Origin: Chondrus crispus
Taxonomy: Eukaryota; Rhodophyta; Florideophyceae; Gigartinales; Gigartinaceae
Length of the DNA: 64,000 bases
NCBI RefSeq assembly: GCF_000350225.1
Contig: NW_005179211.1
Span: 358,666-422,665, forward strand
Direction of reading: 5' to 3'
Positions 23,875-33,625 of the stretch are shown here, piece after piece (within the stretch, counting starts at the first letter, position 1; the number at the start of each line of letters is the position of its first letter). Under the pieces are notes generated by a model. It was not told where the DNA came from, ran no database searches, and saw only the letters and a program-made list of their open reading frames with translations. The position numbers and the translations under genes were made by a program.

Positions 23875-23907
23875 GAACGCGGACGATCACTCTTGAGGAG
23901 GGGGCCG
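23875..23907 (+). other. G1 polypurine tract region
   Basis: GAGGAGGGGGCCG immediately precedes the LTR start TGTGGC at 23908. A near-perfect inverted repeat (23864-23877 against 23888-23901) encloses part of it. The same 32-bp region is present at 6517-6548. Confidence 0.65.
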
Positions 23908-24531
23908 TGTGGCATAACGGCGGTTCGCGATTAGATTTAGATCAGATCAATACGAACCACACACGCGCACACGTGTACCGCCACGTGTACGGAGGACAAG
24001 CGACCACACGCGTACACGTGTAGGAGGCGCGTACCACCGCGCGCACAGTACGCGTCTCACACGTGTGCTGTCAGCCCCGACGGCTGACAGCATTACAGCG
24101 CGGGACGACCCGCGCTACAGTAAGTTACTACACCATCCCGGTACTGTTGTATTATGATAGACGCATTGTATACATTAAATACGAGCGCGACCGGCGGCGG
24201 GGTAGGGGGACAAGCACGGACTTGTCCACGACCTACCGCCTAGGTCCGTCTTCCAGCTTAACAAACGAGCGCGATCCGTCTTCGCCCGCGTTAAACGGGA
24301 CAAAGCGGGTAGGGGACAGCCGCGTACGCGAGCGAGCCTAGATCCGCCTCCGCCCGTCAGCGCTGGTACGTTACCCAGCGCTGCTCCGGGGCGTCGAAGC
24401 GTAGATCGGCCCGCGCGTACGCTCGTCCCCGATCGTCCCGCTCTACCACGCTACCAGGGCCCGGTTCCCTGTCTCGTTAGCTGTGTGTTCTCCCCGTCTT
24501 CACGCCCCTCGTGCGGGGTCTACGTCGAGCA
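23908..24531 (+). repeat. G1 3' LTR (right end uncertain)
   Basis: It begins TGTGGCATAACGG after the purine tract and has the GTACAC/ACACGTGT-rich start also seen in the G4 LTR. I place the end at the CA at 24530-24531, giving 624 bp, close to the 640-670 bp of the sister elements. Without the 5' LTR the end cannot be proved. Confidence 0.5.
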
Positions 24532-24532
24532 G

Positions 24533-24567
24533 AGTATACACCCCTCTCCGTTGGGGGGTGTTATACT
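24533..24567. repeat. 35-bp imperfect palindrome
   Basis: AGTATACACCCCTC and GGGGGGTGTTATACT face each other across a few bases. Each arm resembles the terminal repeat of the pogo element at 59103 (CAGTATAACCCCCC). It may be the left end of the Harbinger-bearing segment or a deletion relic of a short transposon. Confidence 0.4.
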
Positions 24568-24603
24568 ACACAGGGTCAGCCCCAGCGGTGAGCCGCTATT
24601 CAC

Positions 24604-25910
24604 ATGGACAACCCGTACGTCGAGGAGATGGCTGATGATCAGCTGCTCCACCTTGTTGATACGCTGCCCACTAGCAGCAGTGATGACGACATGCCGCGCA
24701 AACATGGTGGCTCACGTGTTGGCAGGGCTCCGAACCTTAAACGAGGAAGACAAGCACTGCTCTGCGACTGTTTCAAGATTATTTCGCGGAACCTTCTGTG
24801 TACAGCGACCAGCAGTTCCGAATGCGATTTCGGCTGTCTCGAGAAGTTTTTCAAAGAATCAAAGATGCACTTGAAGTGCATGATCCTTTCTTTACACAGC
24901 GCCAAGACTGTACTAGTAGGAAAGGTTTAACTTACTACCAAAAAGCTACTGCAGCATTGCGTAAGTTAGCGTATGGATCTGCCGCAGATTCATTGGATGA
25001 ATGCCTACGTATCAGCGAGTCAACTGTGCTGCAGTGTTCGGGCAGGTTCTGCGATAGCGTGGTGTGTTGTTTCGAGGAGGAGTATTTGAGAGCACCTAGT
25101 GACGTGGACCTACGAAGGATTTTGGCTCGATCAGAAGCGAGGGGACTACCGGGTATGATGGGGAGCATTGACTGTGCAAAATGGTACTGGAAGAACTGTC
25201 CAACTGCGTATCATGGTCAGTATCAAGGCAAAGAGGGTGAGGCGGCGCTAACGGTCGAGGTCATAGCAGATGACCAGCTTTGGATATGGCATTATTTCTT
25301 TGGCATGCCAGGTTGTGCTAACGACATCAATGTGTTGGAAGCTTCAACTCTCTCCAACAAGATTGCGGACGGAACATATCCGCCATCGCTCGAATACGAG
25401 ATAAACGGAGAAAAGCGGAGCATACCTTACTGGTTTGCTGACGGAATTTACTCGAGGTGGCCTTGTTTTGTCCAGACAGTCTCCCAACCGACAACGCGAA
25501 AGGAAAAGCTCATGGCCGCCTGCCAAGAAGGGTTTAGAAAGGATGTTGAGAGAGCGTTCGGGGTTTTACAGGGGAAATGGCATATCGTCGCTGGACCGAG
25601 CCGCTCCTGCTACACGCGTTCTATGAAGGTCAACATGAAATGTTGTGTGCTTCTGCATAACATGATGGTAGAAGATCGTATTCACGAAGGAGATGCGACA
25701 AACTCTACTGAAGCTGCAGGGAGTGATATTGTAATCGGAGACGGAACTGTTCCAATGTGGGCTCATGGTGGACAAATAGGATCGGACCCTCCCCCCGGAA
25801 CCGTTCCAGCTATTGGTGCTCTCTCACGCTTCACAAGTGATGAAGTAGAATATTTTAACACTAGAATGCTCGTCATGGAACATATTTGGGTGAAGATAGG
25901 GAGGGAATGA
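24604..25910 (+). pseudogene. PIF/Harbinger transposase, nearly complete
   Basis: From ATG 24604 (MDNPYVEEMADDQLL) the frame runs to about 24755; a one-base indel shifts it (RLFQDYFAEPSVYSDQQF), and it is open to 25910, about 430 residues, usual for the family. The N-terminal part has the helical RMRFRLSREVFQRI region. The DDE catalytic core shows GSIDCAKWYWKNCP (Asp), GCANDINVL (Asp) and DVERAFGVLQGKWHI (Glu). It would cut and paste the element by recognising terminal repeats and TWA targets. I could not identify terminal repeats. Only the single early frameshift stands against function; an intron there is a less likely alternative. Confidence 0.8.
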
Positions 25911-25916
25911 TCGCAA

Positions 25917-26021
25917 TCGCCGCGCGCTTCGCGCGCTATGTGCTCTTTTCGCGGCCGCGTGCAAAGTCCACGGAGCGGCGGCTGGCCGAGGAACGAGGCC
26001 GCGAAAAGCGCACGGCGATTA
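25917..26021. repeat. Interrupted inverted repeat downstream of transposase
   Basis: GTGCTCTTTTCGCGGCC (25940-25956) faces GGCCGCGAAAAGCGCAC (25997-26013) with one mismatch, and the outer bases AATCGCCG/CGGCGATT pair too. It starts seven bases after the transposase stop and might form a transcript-end hairpin or mark a small inserted palindrome. Confidence 0.6.
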
Positions 26022-26044
26022 GTTATGATCCATTTGTTTTTTTC

Positions 26045-26224
26045 TCAATCGCTCTCATTCGCTTCGCTTTCTACCGCAGAACCGCTTGATGTGTCTTTTT
26101 CTGATACCTTGATTCCCTCTTCTTTGCGGATGTCTCGCAAAGCGCGAGCGTGCATGATATTGAAGTATTCAACAGCCTCCGCTGTGTCACAAGTAGATGG
26201 GGCGTGTGGTACAATTGCCAAGTG
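26045..26224 (-). pseudogene. Coding remnant, Harbinger-associated
   Basis: The minus strand reads about 60 open codons ending in a stop at 26045-26047, including TAEAVEYFNIMHARALRDIR and a Ser/Glu-rich tail. The EYFN...M..A pattern resembles both the end of the adjacent transposase (EVEYFNTRMLVMEHIW) and the C-terminal helix of Harbinger ORF1 proteins. Too short to decide. Confidence 0.35.
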
Positions 26225-26239
26225 GCGCTATTGTACTAG

Positions 26240-26736
26240 GTGGGCGCCAAGGGCCTCGCCGAGTACAGTAGTAAGATGTTAACCGATATGGTGCATACGT
26301 GGCCAGCACGTGTAGATGTGGCCACGTGGGAGTCCACGTGTACTTAGTGACACCACCTAGTGCAGGTGTACACGTAGTGCGCGACCGATCGGTGGGTTAG
26401 TACAGTAGTCATTTTTAGTTACCGTAAGCTACAGTAAGCTGGCTACAGTATGTACAGCTACTGTAGTCCGTCCGGTGCCACCGCCCTACTACAGGGTATA
26501 AGATTGGGGGGCACCGGGCTGGAGGTAAACCGAGGTAAGCACGCCTCCCCTTACTTCCTACCCTGGTCCTTTCTCCGTACGGTTAAGTAAGACCCTCAGG
26601 TTTCCAGCTCGCCACCCGTCGTACTGCTCTACACCCCAGAACGACTGCGCGTGTCCTGCGTAGTGTACCTCCTTGGTCCAGTGCTTCCTACCGTTCCGGA
26701 TTATTCTACCTGACGCTGTAGTGTAGCGGTTCCCCA
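26240..26736 (+). repeat. LTR-like relic
   Basis: The order of motifs (CACGTG-rich start, CTACAGTATGTACAGCTACTG, GGGTATAAGATTGGGG, a CCTCCCC tract, then an exon-leader-like pyrimidine-rich part) parallels the G3 and G4 LTRs. TG at 26277 could be its start. No internal element is attached and I see no target duplication, so it is a solo or truncated LTR. Confidence 0.4.
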
Positions 26737-27520
26737 GGCTCCCTCATTTTTAGGTACAGCCTGTCCTTTTCCGTTTGCGGTTTAGCGTCCCTACGGTTGT
26801 ACCACAGGGCGCTTGTAATCGACATAATTTCATAATGTCGTTTCAAAGCCTGATTGCGTTCACGTTGTGCTTCAACGGTCTCGGCAGCTAGACGCAACTT
26901 TTTTGAAGTAACCTTTGATTTTTCATTCTCCTGCTTTGCTCTTTTTCGACCTATTGGTCTTTGTTGTTGCCGCTGTAATAGCTCAATCTCATTACTTTCA
27001 AGCACAGTAGCACCATTTGTATTCCATCTAGGTGCCCCATGCTTTGTTGACACCGACATATTGGATGTTTCTCCACTGTCTTCGACATCTACAGCCATAA
27101 ATTTGTCATGCTTCCTGAGGATATTCCAAACCTGCATGAATCGGAATGGTTTCCCGAAATCATCCCTGTAATTCACCATCTCCAAGTTGTTGTACAATGC
27201 GGTGGCCATGTTTAAAATGTCACCCGTAGAAGCTCCTGTTGGCTGTAAACGTACTACTCGAACATGGCATCCAGAGAATCGCATGCATTCTTTGTGTATG
27301 GCCCTGCTACTTGTTTTGACAGGCTCTATAGATCTGAACTCCCGGTTGGCCGGCTTAAACTTTTCATTATAGAGCTCAGCGATGCATGTAAAGAACGAAG
27401 CACTCTTCTGCTCAGCACCTATAACAGGGTTCTCCGATGCTGATATCCAGGCCATAACAATGGCCGCATCTTCAGTCAGGGTGAAACTTGATCCCCTTGT
27501 GGTCTTTTTGTGTTGTTCTC
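26706..27520 (-). pseudogene. Harbinger ORF1-type Myb/SANT-like protein
   Basis: The frame reads SSFTLTEDAAIVMAWISASE, then NPVIGAEQKSASFFTCIAELYNE, a trihelix/SANT-like DNA-binding region of the kind in PIF/Harbinger ORF1 and related plant proteins. It also has a W-x-I-L-R-K-H-x-K-F element and RPIGRKRAKQENEKS, the NAM-associated C-terminal motif. Such proteins assist the transposase in binding DNA and entering the nucleus. No start codon is seen upstream of MAWIS in frame (a stop lies just before EQHKKTTRGSS), so it is truncated, frameshifted or needs an upstream exon. Its last residues run into the LTR-like relic. Confidence 0.6.
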
Positions 27521-27709
27521 AGTATCAATTGCAAATTTGTCCAGTTTGGACGCTGCAGAATGTGACATCGTATCGGGGATGTCGATCGAGGTGAGAACGT
27601 TGGTGGTAGTGATGCTAGGAGGGATATTTTGAGGTGATGTACTGTAGAACACATCCGGAAATATGGGGCTCCCACATTAACATGTGGATATTTCTCAAAG
27701 ACCTAGGAG

Positions 27710-28024
27710 TTACCAATAGTATTTGTAGGTGTTGTCACATATCCGTCCTCGTCCGACATTATATTCGGACATTATGTGCCCCTTAAACTCCTCCCAAACC
27801 CCTTCAAATTGCATTGGGGAGAAGTTAGTCATCTCCTTGATACCTTCTGCCCCGCCCTGATCATAAAAAGTGTCCATGATGGGACACTCGGAACCGTTTT
27901 CTTTGTCAGTGTCCTCTTGGAGCGGTTGAGACAGCTGCACCTCGACTTCATTCTCTCTCTCTACCGCTGCATCTGCGAGTAGAGAGAGGGCAGTAGCTGC
28001 GTTAGTTGAAGTAAAGGGAGACAT
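27710..28024 (-). pseudogene. N-terminal fragment of a DDE transposase
   Basis: 104 codons: an acidic N-terminus, then EMTNFSPMQFEGVWEEFKGH and NVGRGRICDNTYKYY. The TNFSP-x-x-F-x-x-x-W...GRGR pattern is typical of the start of Harbinger-like transposases found in algae and oomycetes. No catalytic core follows, so it is a remnant. Confidence 0.5.
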
Positions 28025-29133
28025 GGGGAAGGGCTTTTGATGCGGTGGGGTGTGTACTTTGAAGAAGACCTCTGTTCTTCCGAAGTTACTGTATCGTTTT
28101 GGAAAAGAGCGGGAGACTTCCTAAAAGACCGCGCAATTTGGATATTACGGAAAGCGCACAATTTGACTTCGTAATCTCAATTCACATTGCTTGCAATCCA
28201 AAATATTTATAATTTGATAAATGGTTGAGTATGTTGGCAATGACAATGCCTATACCGTATTTGCGCAGGTGCGTACAGTATACAGTTCGTAAATGCGCAT
28301 GCCCATTCTATTTGCACAAGTGGCCTAGTGAGCTGTAGAGTATTTCGGTCTTCGCGCCAATTTTTATCCAATATCTGATCGGCACTTGGAAAGTGAAATA
28401 GTTTGACTGCGATGTGCATGGGACCAAATCAGCCCGATTTGGTCACGAGTTTTTTGTGAGTTGCTATTTTTTTGCCTTTTTTTCGTACCGTTGGGGGTGT
28501 CTTTGGTTGATCAAATTGTCAAATTAAGTATTTTGTTGATTTGTTCAGAACCATTGGAGATGCTCTAACTCTCTATTGCTTGTCTCGGGACCAGTTCGAC
28601 AAATGCAACGGGTTTCATAGGTTCAAAAGCATAAAAAAATTTAAAAAAGGAAAATTCAGTGAGAGCCCATTTTGTAGATAATCATCACTGAAACAACGGA
28701 AATTTTTAATAGTGTTTTAACCGTTTTGATTCTTGAGGAGCCCATCTCGGCCTCCCATTTGATGAGATGCGCCACCCCTGACCGTTATTTCCGCCACCTT
28801 TGGTTTGCAACGGAGAATCTCGGCTATCTCACCTCAGGCGGTCGAAAATCAGCCTGTCAAGCGTTGCCTGTCTGCCCTGATCCGGCGGATCTCAGCTGCC
28901 GATCCCAACTGAATCCATTTCGTGTCGCATGTTCTGCGCCGCACGTATGTGGGGTTTGACGTTGACGTTTTAGTTTACCACCTGCAGTCTACTTTCATTG
29001 GTGAGCGCAAAGCATGGAATACCTCTCATCCACTACGATGCGGTCGCAATCTACTTTGCATTTCGGTGAGTTTCTGTCTCTGAACGCACTGTAGTGCTCT
29101 TGAATGCAAGCATTTTCAGCAAGTAACAAACCC
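28025..29133. other. Non-coding, AT-richer boundary region
   Basis: No convincing gene. Base composition drops in GC compared with everything to the left, marking the edge between the transposon nest and the gene island. T- and A-rich runs occur near 28470-28650. Confidence 0.5.
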
Positions 29134-29139
29134 TATAAA
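29134..29139 (+). promoter_or_regulatory. TATA box of the one-helix protein gene
   Basis: CCCTATAAAATCG lies about 120 bp before the ATG at 29258, with a CT-rich leader between. Confidence 0.55.
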
Positions 29140-29257
29140 ATCGTTGTTCCCCGACCTCCGTTTCGCCATCTCACCACTCCCACTTCAATCCTCACCTCAA
29201 CACAAACCTTCACATTCTTCTCCCTATCCCAGACTCTCACCAACTCAACACTGAATT

Positions 29258-29602
29258 ATGAACTCCACCACCGCATTCGTTTCCGCCGCCCCCGTCCTTG
29301 GTCGCGCTTCTTCCGCGTTGGCCTCCTCTTCCCTGAACCCTCGTCGCACGCCGATCGCCACCCCGACTCGCCGTGCGGCCCTCGCCATGTCAATGGACGA
29401 TATCGAGAAGAAAGCTACCGTGCCGTCACTGCCGAAGATTCCCCAGGGCTTCACTGCCTTCTCTGAGGAGCTGAACGGGCGTGCAGCTATGATTGGCTTC
29501 GTGCTCGGGCTCACCACCGAGGTCATCACTGGGAAGGGCATCATCGGTCAAGTTGCATCTATCTTTGACATCGTCAACCAAGCCTCTGCTCTCGGCAACT
29601 AA
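29258..29602 (+). CDS. One-helix/HLIP-type thylakoid protein, plastid targeted
   Basis: 114 residues. Residues 1-43 are Ser/Ala/Arg-rich without acids and contain AFVSAAP near the N-terminus, as in red algal transit peptides that use an early Phe. The mature part has PQGFTAFSEELNGRAAMIGF followed by VLGLTTEVITGKG. This is the E-x-N-G-R-x-A-M-x-G-F signature of the single chlorophyll-binding-like transmembrane helix. Proteins of this class sit in the thylakoid and help protect or assemble photosystems under high light. Length matches the family. There is a TATA box upstream and an AATAAA-like ACAATAAATT at about 29660. Intronless. Function class is secure; exact subfamily (HLIP, OHP or SEP) is not. 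Confidence 0.85.
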   Translation: MNSTTAFVSAAPVLGRASSALASSSLNPRRTPIATPTRRAALAMSMDDIEKKATVPSLPKIPQGFTAFSEELNGRAAMIGFVLGLTTEVITGKGIIGQVASIFDIVNQASALGN

Positions 29603-31614
29603 GCTGCCTACACGGCATGCTTTGTGTGTAGGTAGAAAATAGTGGTATAGAAAGAAACCGACAATAAATTATGACTGAAGTTGGACTAAGATAATGTGCT
29701 CTGCCTGACCACGTTCGCAATCTTCTACGCTGTCCCTTGGAACGAGACTGATGCCAGCACACTTTGTGGGTATATATATATCTCCGTAGGTCGACGCCTT
29801 TCAATCAGCGGGCTGTGTCGTTTTTCGACGTCGAAAGAAGGGCAGCCACGTACGGTCAAGTGAAGAACCGCACGGTCAGACAGGATCTACACGTGCAGGA
29901 ACAAATGACGGGGAAGATGGCAGGCAGAGCAGCAATTGCTGAAGGAGGCACACAACATGCGTCACGCAAACAGATTGCAGACCGTTTTGGTTTTGGTCAT
30001 GTGGGGCTTCAAGTCACTGAGCGGGGGGGTTTGCTCCTGCTAAAGTTAAACTTTACCTGGGGATCTACAATTTCTCAAGCCTTTATTGGGTTTCGTGCAG
30101 CAATGCACCTTGTCATTGCTCGTACATCCACTGCAAATATTATTGGCGCCTTCTCCTGTCTCAACGGCGTTGCCAGGTGCACACGTGTATACTCAATCTG
30201 AGTCCGAAAGTCCGAAAGAAATAGCTGAAACCCAGTTAACTTTACCCAAGGGAACAATTAATGTGAAATACAACAAGACTCTTGTCGCTGTCTCTGGCTA
30301 CGCCTGCAAAATATATTTTGACCGCACTCAAAATTCAGGCTTTAAAATTAATGTTATTAACATTATTTACAGGAACTCGGTGTCAGTTGAGTGCCTCACA
30401 TACAGTAGCGCTGGTATGAATGCGATTGCTTTCCGTCTTTGATTATCTCTTTTGAAGGGCATAAACTTTACCCTGTACACATAAAAGAAAGGCTGAGCGG
30501 CTCTCGACTGTAAACCTCGCACTGGATCACAGTGGCGGCTGCACCATTGATGTTGGAACGTGCGGCACGTTCTGCGGCGGTGAATCCCTGTTAGGGCGTA
30601 GGATATGCTTGTGTCACACACATACGGTAGAGCACCATTGAAAACATGACGCATATTGGCCCCATGTAGAAAGCCAGGAGGAAGGACAGGGTCGCATGCT
30701 AGATACTTTCCCTAGAAGACCGCTGAAAAAACCATTTGCCAAAGAATCACTCGTAAAACCCGGTCCCATTTGAATTGTGGAGAACAAGACGTCTTTTGAG
30801 GCCGAACGCGGTCCTTGTAAAATGCATTCTCAACAACAAACGACCCAAACTCGGCTCATGACCCGTGAAAACGCGTCCCTCCGATCTTCACCCATCCACA
30901 CACACGTCAAATCCAGGGGGCCCATTTGTGTCATTCGCATTTCTGTATTATATATACATATATATATATATATAAGTATATATTGTCATCTATAAATAAC
31001 AAGACATCGTATTCTTCTGAGCGCCAGGCCTGAAAGCTCCTCGAAGCTGCTTGTGGGCTTCTCGTTCGTCGGATTGGGTCGAACCCATGTCCAGCCTCAG
31101 GGTTTTGCATTTGGACATGGACGTCGCTCCTGCTCGGGCATGCACTGTATTTGTTGGAAGAACATGGGGCTTCTATCGCCCGAGAACGAGCATGCTTTGC
31201 CCGTTGTTCAACGTCTCCTGAGATTGGATACAAGTCATAACCCGTCCATGCTGAGGCCCTGCATTCAGCAAAAAAAATATTGAGGTCCTCGTCGAGCAGG
31301 CACATGCTCTTGCGAACCAACTTCTCTGGATGCTCCCTCGCAAACGCCCGCCGTAATCTGCGCACAAGACTCTTCGCCTACCTCCACTCCTTAGCCGTCA
31401 AAGTCCGGAAATGCTACTCACAGCATACACTGGAGCTGGTTCCGACGACGGCCGAAACAGCCCTTGCCTCACCATTGCAGTTGTTAGTTGTGCGCAGTGC
31501 CTTACTAGATATGTAATGACCCACTGCTCCTATAAATGTTAAGTGCCCTGCCTATCTACGACTACCTCGGCAAACAATTGCCCAACAAGTCTCCAGAAAC
31601 CGGAAAGCCTAGCG
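29603..31614. other. Intergenic, no confident gene
   Basis: It contains several short open frames on both strands with no recognisable domain or biased composition, and a (TA)n microsatellite. I see nothing I can call. Confidence 0.5.
30949..30983. repeat. (TA)n microsatellite
   Basis: An uninterrupted alternation of T and A with single C and G interruptions. Confidence 0.9.
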
Positions 31615-31917
31615 ATGAATTCAGTTGCCTCCGTCGTAATCGCCTCGGTATATTCCTGCTTTACTCTTTCCATCAGCACTGCTATGTTCATGGCACGCCA
31701 TCGAGTTGTTATTCGGCGGCTTCATCGTTTTTCAAAGCAGCCAAATAGGCTCGCAGCCATGCTCGGTGTTGTCCTCACCGTAACGACCGAGGCACTCTCC
31801 GTAAGGGGTACATCGGGAGTGCCGTGCGGCTCCTCCATATTTCCACCGTTGCTGCTGCGCTCAGCCAGTAAGGTACGGAGAGATATCACCAGGTTGATCA
31901 TCAGGGAAGGCAGATAA
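31615..31917 (+). pseudogene. Diverged HLIP-like paralogue
   Basis: From ATG 31615, 100 codons. The start (MNSVASVVIAS) parallels the intact gene (MNSTTAFVSAA). FSKQPNRLAAMLGVVLTVTT aligns without gaps with FSEELNGRAAMIGFVLGLTT, but the conserved Glu is Gln/Pro, the Gly before Arg is lost and GF is GV. After the helix the sequence departs from the family. Same strand and 2 kb from the intact gene, so a local duplication is likely. It may be a pseudogene or a functionally changed copy; the loss of chlorophyll-ligand Glu and Asn-Gly-Arg favours decay. Confidence 0.6.
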
Positions 31918-33625
31918 GTGTTGTCCACAGGACTGTAAAGGTCAACACTTATGTTGACAAATGATTACGTCACTTCTATATAAAGTCGGCGACTTTGCTG
32001 TCTCGCCTTGCTCACTCTATTGCATACGTATTGGTCACACAAGCTTCGGCGCGAAGAAAAAAGAGTGTGATCATCACACTCACTCTTTTTTCTTCAGCAG
32101 CCATTCTTCAGCAGCCATCTCCATGCCCTGGAGGACGACATACACTGGGTACAGTGCTGTTAATTGTATAGTAATGCGCGGACAGAGAAATTCGGTTGAG
32201 ATGTTTCCGTTTCCGTTGTTGGGGTCGAACATTTGTTGCCGAGTGAGCTGCGCATGGCGGCTTTTCGTGAGTAAAGAGAGGCATGCAAACACCGGTTCGC
32301 TGATTATCAAGAGTATCTGAGAAGTATCCAACTTGTTCCTTTCCGTGCATTGTCATCGGCAGCACCGAAATCTTTGCGGGCCACCAATGTATTCTTAGTT
32401 CGTCAGCCAAGCCTCATCCTTTAAACTACCTCTCAGAGGTAGAGAGCGGAAGCGGCAGCCTTTAATCCGCAACAAGCAACCCTCCTCGCCCCGAGTCGGT
32501 ACAACATCTTCTCAAGCTCGCCTTGTCCTCGGCCTTCGGTCAGCTCGCATCTGTCGTCGATACCGTCAGCTAGGCTTTGGTTAACCTGGCCAATTCTTCT
32601 CAAAATGTCTATGGCAGGAAGCAATGCGACTTGACGCCTCTGTACGTTGCCCTCGGGAAGAAATCACGCACGACTCGAAAGGAGAGTTAGCCCATCGATA
32701 CACTTCCATTACACCTCCCTTACACATTCAACTACTCGTTTTGGCTCTCACCTCCATCTTTCTATCAATAACCAGTCTGCGATGCCGTGTGAACAAATAA
32801 TTGAGTGTCTCCCTCACTGATTGCATCCTGCAAGATGTGGAGAAGAAGGTAGATTGCACTTGCTTGAAGATTCTATGACACGTTGTAGTGCTTTGCCTGC
32901 ACATGGGATTTTCATTATTGTTGTTTCAAACTATGTTGTACAAGACTGCACATTGTCCTTGAGTTTGGGCGAGAACTCGGGTCCGCTACATGATGCTTGC
33001 GAACCTTGAACTTGGCCCAGCAAACGCCAACATGGCTCGTCCCCCACCGGGCCGACGCCTAGTACGAATCTGACCACTATAAACGAAGCCCTCTCTCAGG
33101 GCACACCAGGGACAGAGGCCCAGGGCAGAGTCGGTTGCTAACAACAAAGACCACCTCGCATATCACAACCGGGCATACCCTTGCCAGAGCAGCAACTATA
33201 TTTTTTTCTGCCGCCTTTTGTACTACGCAACCAATACTTACCTCACGGGCCAAAGTTTCCAACAAACTAGTTGGATCCCATCACATTTCTTCGCGTCCAG
33301 TTTATGCGCCTTTCGCCATAGCTTGCAAAGGCCACCACACACGTCCAGCCCTGACGAGTTGGTCCGGACAGTGGCTTTCACATGAGGTGGGGATGCAAGA
33401 TACCAAATTCTTTTCCTTGCGCTGGGCATGTCTGTTTAGTCAAAGTCACTCCAAGGTGTGGTGCCAATATACACAAGCCCCTTCCCCGGTAGGACACAAA
33501 CTGCAGGAGATAATCATTTGCCTTTTTCTCTTCTGCCAGGTGCTGCTCCCCACAAGAGGGCATACTTGCCAAGAAGCGTTCAGGGCGGTGCGCTCCGTCT
33601 ACTGAAACACATTAGTTCGAATATT
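31918..33625. other. Intergenic before tyrosinase
   Basis: TATA-like boxes occur at 31977-31983 (TATATAA) and 33079-33084 (TATAAA), the second about 545 bp before the tyrosinase ATG. A minus-strand frame at 32433-32624 is helix-like but unrecognised. No confident gene. Confidence 0.45.
32053..32095. repeat. Perfect 15-bp inverted repeat
   Basis: GAAGAAAAAAGAGTG (32053-32067) and CACTCTTTTTTCTTC (32081-32095) with a 13-base loop, followed by a direct duplication of CTTCAGCAGCCAT. It could form a hairpin or cruciform. Confidence 0.8.

Larger units (their letters stand above)
1..24531 (+). mobile_element. Chromovirus G1 (Ty3/gypsy), 5' end missing, split by G2
   Basis: Plus-strand gag, protease, reverse transcriptase, RNase H, integrase and a C-terminal chromodomain run in that order from 1 to 6538, the order of Ty3/gypsy chromoviruses. 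The element is interrupted at 7305/19358 by nested element G2. It resumes at 19358 with non-coding sequence, an antisense ORF (21601-23639), a polypurine tract and a 3' LTR beginning TGTGGC at 23908. The 5' LTR must lie left of the window. Every coding part is broken, so the copy is dead. The right end at 24531 is a guess from a CA dinucleotide and the LTR length of sister elements. Confidence 0.8.

Noticed and set aside
28726..28959. A 77-codon frame as a gene
   Set aside because: No recognisable motif, no promoter-like context; composition looks random.
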